Shown here: piece by piece, positions 51,076 to 61,648 of the stretch | Layout: every line of letters begins with the position of its first letter | Position numbering within the stretch: position 1 is the first letter of the stretch | Notes under the pieces: model-generated | The model's database searches: none | Seen by the model: the letters and a program-made list of their open reading frames with translations, nothing else | What the model was told of the DNA's origin: nothing | Assembly (NCBI RefSeq): GCF_051401765.1 | Contig: NW_027480464.1 | Span: 372,001-436,000, forward strand | From: Calliopsis andreniformis | Taxonomy: Eukaryota > Arthropoda > Insecta > Hymenoptera > Andrenidae | Direction: 5' to 3' | DNA length: 64,000 nt | Position numbers and translations under genes: made by a program

Positions 51076-54000
51076 ATTCTTAATCCTCAATCCTCAACCC
51101 TCAGCCCTCATCCTCAATCCTCAATCCTCAATCCTCAATCCTCAGCCCTCAGTCCTCAAACCGCAATCCTCAACCCTCAGCCCTCATCCTCAATCTTCAA
51201 TCCTCAATCCTCAATCCCCAATCCTCAATCTTCAATCCTCAACACTCTTTCTTCAATCCTCAATCCTCAATCCTCAATCCTCATTCCTCATTCTTCAATC
51301 CTCAATACCCAATCCTCAATCTTCAATCCTCAATCCTCAATCTTCAATCCCCAATCCTCAATCCTCAATCCTCATTCCTCAATCCTCAATACCCAATCCT
51401 CAATCTTCAATCGTCAATCCTCAATCCTCAATTCTCAATCCTCAGCCCTCAGTCCTCAGTCCTCAAACCTCAATCCTCAACCCTCAGCCCTCATGCTCAA
51501 TCTTCAATCCTCAATCCTCAATCCTCAATCCTCAATCCTCAAACTTCAATCCTCAATGCTCAGTCTTCAATCCGCAATCCTCAATTCTCAATCCTCAACC
51601 CTCAATCCTCAATCCTCAATCCTCAATCCTCAATCCTGAATACTCAATCTTCAATCCTCAATCCTCAATCCTCAAACCTCAATTCTCAATCCTCAATCCT
51701 CAATCCTCAGTCCTCGAACCTCAATTCTGAATCCACATACCTGAATCCTCAATCTTCAGCCCTCAGTCATCAACAATCAGTTGTCAATCCTCAATCCTCA
51801 ATAGAATATCCTTAATTCACAGATTTCAATACTCAATACTCAATCTGCAATCTTCAAACTTCTATCCACAATCATCAATTCTCATCACTCAACCCTCAAC
51901 ACTCAGGCCTCAATGCTCAATCCTCAATCCTCAATCCTCAATCTTCAATCCTCAATACTGAATCTTCAATCCTCAATCCTCAATCCTCAATACTCAATCC
52001 TCAATACTCAATCTTCAACACTCAGTCCCCAATCCTCAATCTTCAATCCTCAATACTCAATCCTCAATACTCAATCCTCAATCCTCAAACCTCAATCCTG
52101 AATACTCAATCTTCAATCCTCAATCCTCAATCCTGAATCCTCAAACCTCAATCCTCAACCATCAATCCTCAATCTTCAATACTCAATCCTCAATCCTCAA
52201 TCCTCAATCCTCAATACTCAACCATGAATCCTCAATTCTCAATACTCAATAGAATATCCTGAATTCTCAGGATTCTATACTCAAACCTCAATCCTCAGCC
52301 CTGAGCCGTCATTCACAATCCTCAATCCTCAATCCTCAATCCTCAATTCTCAATCCTCAATCCCCAATCCTCAATCCTCAATACTCAACCATCCATCCTC
52401 AATTCTCAATACTCAATAGAATATCCTTAATTCTCAGGATTCTATACTCAAACCTCAATCCTCAACCCTGAGCCCTCATTTACAATCCTCAATCATCAAT
52501 CCTCAATCCTCAACTCTCAATCCTCAATCCTCAGCCCTCAGTCCTCAAACCTCAATCGTCAACCCTCAGCCCTCATCCTCAATCTTCAATCCTCAATCCT
52601 CAATCCTCAATCCCCAATCTTCAATCCTCAATCTTCAATACTCAATCCTCAATCCTCAATGCTCAATCCTCAATACTCAACCATCAATCCTCAATTCACA
52701 ATACTCAATAGAATATCCTTAATTCTCAGGATTCTATACTCAAACCTCAATCCTCATCCCTGAGCCCTCATTCACAATCCTCAATCCTCAATCCTCAATC
52801 CTCAACTCTCAATCCTCAATCCTCAGCCCTCAGTCCTCAAACCTCAATCGTCAACCCTCAGCCCTCATCCTCAATCTTCAATCCTCAATCCTCAATCCTC
52901 AATCCCCAATCCTCAATCTTCAATCCTCAATACTCTTTCTTCAATCCTCAATCCTGAATCCTCAATCCTCAATCCTCATTCTTCAATCATCAATACCCAA
53001 TCCTCTATCTTCAATCCTCAATCCTCAATACTCAATTCTCAATCCTCAATCCTCAATCCTCAGACCTCAATCATCAATACTCAGCCCTCAGTCCTCAGTC
53101 CTCAAACCTCAATCCTCAACCCTCAGCCCTCATGCTCAATCTTCAATCCTCAATCCTCAATCCTCAATCCTCAATCCTCAAACTTCAATCCTCAATGCTC
53201 AGTCTTCAATCCGCAATCCTCAATTCTCAATCCTCAACCCTCAATCCTCAATCCTCAATCCTCAATCCTCAATCCTGAATACTCAATCTTCAATCCTCAA
53301 TCCGCAATCCTCAAACCTCAATTCTCAATCCTCAATCCTCAATCCTCAGTCCTCGAACCTCAATTCTGAATCCGCATACCTGAATCCTCAATCTTCAGCC
53401 CTCAGTCATCAACAATCAGTTGTCAATCCTCAATCCTCAATAGAATATCCTTAATTCACAGATTTCAATACTCAATACTCAATCTGCAATCTTCAAACTT
53501 CTATCCACAATCATCAATTCTCATCACTCAACCCTCAACACTCAGTCCTCAATGCTCAATCCTCAATCCTCAATCCTCAATCTTCAATCCTCAATACTGA
53601 ATCTTCAATCCTCAATCCTCAATCCTCAATACTCAATCCTCAATACTCAATCTTCAACACTCAGTCCCCAATCCTCAATCCTCAATCTTCAATCCTCAAT
53701 CCTCAAACCTCAATCCTCATTGTTCAATCCTCAATACCCAATCCTCAATCTTCAATCCTCAATCCTCAATCCTCAATTCTCAATCCTCAATCCTCAATCC
53801 TCAGACATCAAACATCAATACTCAGCCCTCAGTCCTCGTCCTCAATCCACAACACTCAATCCTCAATCCTCTACCTTCAATCCTCAATCCTCAATCCTCA
53901 ATCCTCAATCCTCATTCTTCAATCCTCAATACCCAATCCTCAATCATCAATCCTCAATCTTCAATCCTCAATTCTCAATCCCCAATCCTCAATCCTCAGT

Positions 54001-55366
54001 CCTCGAACCTCAATTCTGAATCCGCATTCCTGAATCCTCAATCTTCAGCCCTCAGTCATCAACAATCAGTTGTCAATCCTCAATCCTCAATAGAATATCC
54101 TCAATTCGCAGTTTTCAATACTCAATACTCAATCTGCAATCTTCAAACCACTATCCACAATCATCAATTCTCATCACTCAAACCTCAACACTCAGTCCTC
54201 AAAGCTCAATCCTCAATCCTCAATTCTCAACCCTCAGACCTCATCCTCAATCTTCAATCCTCAATCCTCAATCCTCAATCCCCAATCCTCAATCTTCAAT
54301 CCTCAATACTCAATCTTCAATCCTCAATCCTCAATCCTCAATCCTCAATCCTCATTCTTCAATCCTCAATACCCAATCCTCAATCTTCAATCGTCAATCC
54401 TCAATCCTCAATTCTCAATCCTCAACCCTCAGTCCTCAGTCCTCAAACCTCAACCCTCAACCCTCAGCCCTCATCCTCAATCTTCAATCCTCAATCCTCA
54501 ATCCTCAATCCTCAATCCTCAAACTTCAATCCTCAATGCTCAATCTTCAATCCTCAATCCTCAATTCTCAATCCTCAACCCTCAATCCTCAATCCTCAAT
54601 CCTCAATCCTCAATCCTGAATACCCAATCTTCAATCCTCAATCCTCAATCCTCAATCCTCAATTCTCAATCCTCAACCCTCAATCCCCAGTCCTCGAACC
54701 TCAATTCTGAATCCGCATTCCTGAATCCTCAATCTTCATCCCTCAGTCATCAACAATCAGTTGTCAATCCTCAATCCTCAATAGAATATCCTCAATTCAC
54801 AGTTTTCAATACTCAATACTCAATCTGCAATCTTCAAACTTCTATCCACAATCATCAATTCTCATCACTCAACCCTCAACACTCAGTCCTCAATGCTCAA
54901 TACTCAATCCTCAATCCTCAATCTTCAATCCTCAATACTGAATCTTCAATCCTGAATCCTCAATCCTCAATACTCAAGCCTCAATCCTCAATCTTCAACA
55001 CTCAGTCCCCAATCCTCAATCTTCAATCCTCAATACTCAATCCTCAATCCTCAATCCTCAATCCTCAATCCTCAATCCTGAATACTCAATCTTCAATCCT
55101 CAATCCTCAATCCTCAATCCTCAATCCTCAATCCTCAATCATCAATCCTCAATCCTCAATCCTCAGACCTCAAACATCAATACTCAGCCCTCAGTCCTCG
55201 TCCTCAATCCACAACACTCAATCCTCAATCCTCAATCTTCAATCCTCAATCCTCAATCCTCAATCCTCAATCCTCATTCTTCAATCCTCAATCCTCAATC
55301 CTCAATCCTCAACCCTCAATCCTCAATCCTCAATCCTCAATCTTCAATCCTCAATCCTCAAACCTC
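51076..55366. repeat. Right-domain satellite with mixed A and C cassettes
   Basis: Cassettes lie at 51802 (A), 52250, 52417 and 52709 (C), 53441, 54091 and 54782 (A). The stretch 51.7-52.5 kb copies 45.4-46.2 kb. 51802 and 53441 begin near-identical segments 1,639 bp apart. 53721-54210 is a shorter relative of the 1,019-bp unit that follows at 55.37 kb. The C cassettes at 52417 and 52709 have CCTTAATTC where others have CCTGAATTC. Confidence 0.82.
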
Positions 55367-56386
55367 AATCCTCATTGTTCAATCCTCAATACCCAATCCT
55401 CAATCTTCAATCCTCAATCCTCAATCCTCAATTCTCAATCCTCAATCCTCAATCCTCAGACATCAAACATCAATACTCAGCCCTCAGTCCTCGTCCTCAA
55501 TCCACAACACTCAATCCTCAATCCTCTATCTTCAATCCTCAATCCTCAATCCTCAATCCTCAATCCTCATTCTTCAATCCTCAATACCCAATCCTCAATC
55601 ATCAATCCTCAATCTTCAATCCTCAATTCTCAATCCCCAATCCTCAATCCTCAGTCCTCGAACCTCAATTCTGAATCCGCATTCCTGAATCCTCAATCTT
55701 CAGCCCTCAGTCATCAACAATCAGTTGTCAATCCTCAATCCTCAATAGAATATCCTCAATTCGCAGTTTTCAATACTCAATACTCAATCTGCAATCTTCA
55801 AACCACTATCCACAATCATCAATTCTCATCACTCAAACCTCAACACTCAGTCCTCAAAGCTCAATCCTCAATCCTCAATTCTCAATCTTCAATCCTCAAT
55901 ACTGAATCTTCAATCCACAATCCTCAATCCTCAATACTCAATCCTCAATCCTCAATCTTCAATCCTCAGTCCCCAATCCTTAATCTTCAATCCTCAATAC
56001 TTAATCCTCAATCCTCAATCCTCAATCCTCAACCCTCAATCCTGAATACTCAATCTTCAATCCTCAATCCTCAATCCTCAATCCTCAATCCTCAATCGTC
56101 AATCCTCAATCTTCAATACTCAATCCTCTATCCTCAATCCTCAATCCTCAATACTCAAACATCAATCCTCAATTCTCAATACTCAATAGAATATCCTGAA
56201 TTCTCAGGATTCTATACTCAAACCTCAATCCTCAACCCTGAGCCCTCATTCACAATCCCCAATCCTCAATCCTCAATCCTCAATTCTCAATCCTCAATCC
56301 TCAGCCCTCAGTCCTCAAACCTCAATCCTCAACCCTCAGACCTCATCCTCAATCCTCAACCCTCAACCCTCAATCCTCAATCCTCA
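55367..56386. repeat. 1,019-bp tandem unit, copy 1
   Basis: Cassettes lie at 55746 (A, TTCGCAGTTTTC) and 56187 (C), 441 bp (63 heptamers) apart. The next copy follows at an offset of exactly 1,019 bp. The match covers about 55368-56352, and the last 35 bp are divergent filler. Confidence 0.88.
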
Positions 56387-57371
56387 ATCCTCATTGTTCA
56401 ATCCTCAATACCCAATCCTCAATCTTCAATCCTCAATCCTCAATCCTCAATTCTCAATCCTCAATCCTCAATCCTCAGACATCAAACATCAATACTCAGC
56501 CCTCAGTCCTCGTCCTCAATCCACAACACTCAATCCTCAATCCTCTATCTTCAATCCTCAATCCTCAATCCTCAATCCTCAATCCTCATTCTTCAATCCT
56601 CAATACCCAATCCTCAATCATCAATCCTCAATCTTCAATCCGCAATTCTCAATCCCCAATCCTCAATCCTCAGTCCTCGAACCTCAATTCTGAATCCGCA
56701 TTCCTGAATCCTCAATCTTCAGCCCTCAGTCATCAACAATCAGTTGTCAATCCTCAATCCTCAATAGAATATCCTCAATTCGCAGTTTTCAATACTCAAT
56801 ACTCAATCTGCAATCTTCAAACCACTATCCACAATCATCAATTCTCATCACTCAAACCTCAACACTCAGCCCTCAAAGCTCAATCCTCAATCCTCAATTC
56901 TCAATCTTCAATCCTCAATACTGAATCTTCAATCCACAATCCTCAATCCTCAATACTCAATCCTCAATCCTCAATCTTCAATCCTCAGTTCCCAATCCTT
57001 AATCTTCAATCCTCAATACTTAATCCTCAATCCTCAATCCTCAATCCTCAACCCTCAATCCTGAATACTCAATCTTCAATCCTCAATCCTCAATCCTCAA
57101 TCCTCAATCCTCAATCGTCAATCCTCAATCTTCAATACTCAATCCTCTATCCTCAATCCTCAATCCTCAATACTCAAACATCAATCCTCAATTCTCAATA
57201 CTCAATAGAATATCCTGAATTCTCAGGATTCTATACTCAAACCTCAATCCTCAACCCTGAGCCCTCATTCACAATCCTCAATCCTCAATCCTCAATCCTC
57301 AATTCTCAATCCTCAATCCTCAGCCCTCAGTCCTCAAACCTCAATCCTCAACCCTCAGACCTCATCCTCAA
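56387..57371. repeat. 1,019-bp tandem unit, copy 2
   Basis: Cassettes lie at 56765 and 57206. Differences from copy 1 are few, for example CCGCAATTC for CCTCAATTC near 56641 and TCAGCCC for TCAGTCC near 56868. The 99-codon open frame inside it is as expected from stop-free heptamers. Confidence 0.88.
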
Positions 57372-60022
57372 TCTTCAATCCTCAATCCTCAATCCTCAAT
57401 CCCCAATCCTCAATCTTCAATCCTCAATACTCAATCTTCAATCCTCAATCCTCAATCCTCAACCCTCAATCCTCAATCCTCAATCCTCAATCCTCAATCC
57501 TGAATACTCAATCTTCAATCCTCAATCCTCAATCCTCAAACCTCAAAACTCAATCATCAATCCTCAATCCTCAGTCCTCGAACCTCAATTCTGAATCCGC
57601 ATTCCTGAATCCTCAATCTTCAGCCCTCAGTCATCAACAATCAGTTGTCAATCCTCAATCCTCAATAGAATATCCTTAATTCACAGATTTCAATACTCAA
57701 TACTCAATCTGCAATCTTCAAACTTCTATCCACAATCATCAATTCTCATCACTCAACCCTCAACACTCAGTCCTCAATGCTCAATCCTCAATCCTCAATC
57801 CTCAATCTTCAATCCTCAATACTGAATCTTCAATCCTCAATGCTCAATCCTCAATACTCAATCCTCAATACTCAATCTTCAACACTCAGTCCCCAATCCT
57901 CAATCTTCAATCCTCAATACTCAATCCTCAATCCTCAATCCTCAATCCTCAAACCTCAATCCTGAATACTCAATCTTCAATCCTCAATACTCAATCCTCA
58001 ATCCTCAAACCTCAATCCTCAACCATCAATCCTCAATCTTCAATACTCAATCCTCAATCCTCAATCCTCAATCCTCAATACTCAACCATCAATCCTCAAT
58101 TCTCAATACTCAATAGAATATCCTTAATTCTCAGGATTCTATACTCAAACCTCAATCCTCATCCCTGAGCCCTCATTTACAATCCTCAATCCTCAATCCT
58201 CAATCCTCAACTCTCAATCCTCAATCCTCAGCCCTCAGTCCTCAAACCTCAATCGTCAACCCTCAGCCCTCATCCTCAATCTTCAATCCTCAATCCTCAA
58301 TCCTCAATCCCCAATCCTCAATCTTCAATCCTCAATACTCTTTCTTCAATCCTCAATCCTCAATCCTCAATCCTCATTCTTCAATCCTCAATACCCAATC
58401 CTCTATCTTCAATCCTCAATCCTCAATCCTCAATTCTCAATCCTCAATCCTCAATCCTCAGACCTCAAACATCAATACTCAGCCCTCAGTCCTCGTCCTC
58501 AATCCACAGCCCTCAATCCTCAATCCTCAACCTTCAGTCATCAATATTCAATCTTCAATCCTCAATCCTCAATCCCCAATCCTCAATCCTCAAACCTCAA
58601 TGTTCAATCCTCAATACTCAATCCTCAATCTTCAATCCTCAATCCTCAAACCTCAATCCTCAATCCTCAATCCTCAGTCCTCAAACCACAATCCTGAATC
58701 CTCAATCCTGAATCCTCAATCTTCGGCACTCAGTCCTCAACAATCAGTTGTCAATCCTCAATCCTCAATAGAATATCCACAGTTCAGAGTTTTCAATACG
58801 CAATACTCAGTCTGCAATCTACAAATCTCTATCCACAAACATCAATTCTCATCACGCAACCCTCAACACTCAGTCCCCAATCCTCAATCTTCAATCCTGA
58901 ATCCTCAATCCTCAATAGAATATCATCAATTCACACCTTTCAATACTCAATACTCAACCTGCAATCTTCAAATCTCTATCCACAAACATCAATTCTCATA
59001 ACTCAACCCTCAACACTCAGTCCCCAATCCTCAATCTTAAATCCTCAATCATCAAGCCTCAATCCTCAATTCTCAATCTTTAATCCCCAATACTCAATCT
59101 TCAATCCTCAATCCTCAATCCTCAATCCTCAATCCACAATCCTCAATCCTCAATCCTCATTCTTCAATCCTCAATACCCAATCCTCAATCTTCAACCCTC
59201 AATCCTCAATCCTCAATTCTCAATCCTCAATCCTCAGTCCTCAGTCCTCAAACCTCAATCCTCAACCCTCAGCCCTCATAGTCAATCCTCAATCCTCAAT
59301 CCTCAATCCTCAATCTTCAATCCTGAATACTCAACCTTCAATCCTCAATCCTCAGTCCTCGAACCTCAATTCTGAATCCGCATTCCTGAATCCTCAATCT
59401 TCAGCCCTCAGTCATCAACAATCAGTTGTCAATTCTCAATCCTCAATAGAATATCCTCAATTCATAGTTTTCAATACTCAATACTCAATCTGCAATCTTC
59501 AAACCTCTATCCACAATCATCAATTCTCATCACTCAACCCTCAACACTCAGTCCTCAATCCTCAATCCTCAATCCTCAATGCTCAATCCTCATTCTTCAA
59601 TCATCAATACCCAATCCTCAATCTTCAATCCTCAATCCTCAATCCTCTATTCTCAATCCTCAATCCTCAGTCCTCAGTCCTCAAACCTCAATCTTCAACC
59701 CTCAGCCCTCATCCTCAATCCTCAATCCTCAATCTTCAATCCTCAATCCTCAATCCTCAATCCTCAGGCCTCAATCCTCAATCCTAAATCCTCAGTCCTC
59801 AAACCTCAATCCTGAATCCTCAACCCTGAATCCTCAACCTTCGGACATCAGACCTCAACTATCAGGCGTCAATCCTCAATCCTCAATAGAATATCATCAA
59901 TTCACAGTCTTCAATACTCAATACTCAATCTGCAATCTTCAAACCTCTATCCACAATCATCAATTCTCATCAGTCAACCCTCAACACTCAGTCCTCAATG
60001 CTCAATCCTCAATCCTCAATCC
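57372..60022. repeat. Right-domain satellite including the 58.1-kb copy of the 46.1-kb unit
   Basis: Cassettes lie at 57666 (A), 58114 (C), 58769 and 58916 (A pair 147 bp apart), 59447 and 59887 (A). The stretch 58090-59285 repeats 46076-47280. Near 59830 the lead-in before 59887 is unusual (CTTCGGACATCAGACC and CAGGCGTC), a variant I did not see elsewhere. Confidence 0.83.
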
Positions 60023-60652
60023 TGAATACTCAATCTTCAATCGTAAATCCTCAATCCTCAATCCTCAATACTCAACCATCAATCCTCAATTCTCAATACT
60101 CAATAGAATATCCTGAATTCTCAGGGATCTATACTCAAACCTCAATCCTCAACCCTGAGCCCTCATTCACAATCCTCAATCCTCAATCCTCAATCATCAA
60201 TCCTCAATCTTCAATACTCAATCCTCAATCCTCAATCCTCAACCCTCAATACTCAACCATCAATCCTCAATTCTCAATACTCAATAGAATATCCTGAATT
60301 CTCAGGGATCTATACTCAAACCTCAACCCTCAACCCTGAGCCCTCATTCACAATCCTCAATCCTCAATCCTCAATCCTCAATTCTCAATCCTCAATCCTC
60401 AGCCCTCAGTCCTCAAACCTCAATCCTCAACCCTCAGCCCACATCCTCAATCTTCAATCCTCAATCCTCAATCCTCAATCCCCAATCCTCAATCTTCAAT
60501 CCTCAATACTCAATCCTCAATCCTCAATCCTCAACCTTCAATCCTCAATACTCTTTCTTCAATCCTCAATCCTCAATCCGTAAGCCTCAATCCTCATTAT
60601 TCAATCCTCAACACCCAATCCTCAATCTTCAGTCCTCAATCCTCAACCCTCA
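60023..60652. repeat. 181-bp C-cassette doublet, copy 2
   Basis: C cassettes lie at 60104 and 60285, 181 bp apart as at 50527 and 50708. Small differences from that copy include CAATCGTAAATCC near 60043 and CCGTAAGCC near 60578. Confidence 0.86.
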
Positions 60653-61136
60653 ATTCTCAATCCTCAATCCTCAATCCTCAGTCCTCGAACCTCAATTCTG
60701 AATCCGCATTCCTGAATCCTCAATCTTCAGCCCTCAGTCATCAACAATCAGTTGTCAATCCTCAATCCTCAATAGAATATCCTCAGTTCGCAGTTTTCAA
60801 TACTCAATACTCAATCTGCAATCTTCAAACCACTATCCACAATCATCAATTCTCATCACTCAAACCTCAACACTCAGTCCTCAATGCTCAATCCTCAATC
60901 CTCAATTCTCAATTTTCAATCCTCAATACTGAATCTTCAATCCACAATCCTCAATCCTCAATACTCAATCCTCAATCCTCAATCTTCAATCCTCAGTCCC
61001 CAATCCTCAATCTTCAATCCTCAATACTCAATCCTCAATCCTCAATCCTCAATCCTCAATCATCAATAACCAATCTTCAATACTCAATCCTCAATCCTCA
61101 ATCCTCAATCGTCAATACTCAAACATCAATCCTCAG
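60653..61136. repeat. A-cassette segment
   Basis: An A cassette with TTCGCAGTTTTC lies at 60773. The flanks match those of 47495 and 48926. The rest is TCAATCC units with TCAATAC and TCAGTCC variants. Confidence 0.8.
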
Positions 61137-61648
61137 TTCTCAATACTCAATAGAAAACCTTAATTCTCAGGATTCTATACTCAAACCTCAATCCTCAACC
61201 CTGAGCCCTCATACACAATCCTCAATCCTCAATCCTCAATCCTCAACTCTCAATCCTCAATCCTCAGCCCTCAGTCCTCAAACCTCAATCCTCAACCCTC
61301 AGCCCTCATCCTCAATCTTCAATCCTCAATCCTCAATCCTCAATCCCCAATCCTCAATCTTCAATCGTCAATACTCTTTCTTCAATCCTCAATTCTCAAT
61401 ACTCAATAGAAAACCTTAATTCTCAGGATTCTATACTCAAACCTCAATCCTCAACCCTGAGCCCTCATACACAATCCTCAATCCTCAATCCTCAATCCTC
61501 AACTCTCAATCCTCAATCCTCAGCCCTCAGTCCTCAAACCTCAATCCTCAACCCTCAGCCCTCATCCTCAATCTTCAATCCTCAATCCTCAATCCTCAAT
61601 CCCCAATCCTCAATCTTCAATCGTCAATACTCTTTCTTCAATCCTCAA
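61137..61648. repeat. 256-bp tandem doublet carrying a damaged C cassette
   Basis: Two copies, 61137-61392 and 61393-61648, are almost identical. Each has a C cassette (61151 and 61407) in which TAGAATATCC is shortened to TAGAAAACC, and each ends near CGTCAATACTCTTTCTTC. The shared deletion shows that it predates the duplication. Confidence 0.88.
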
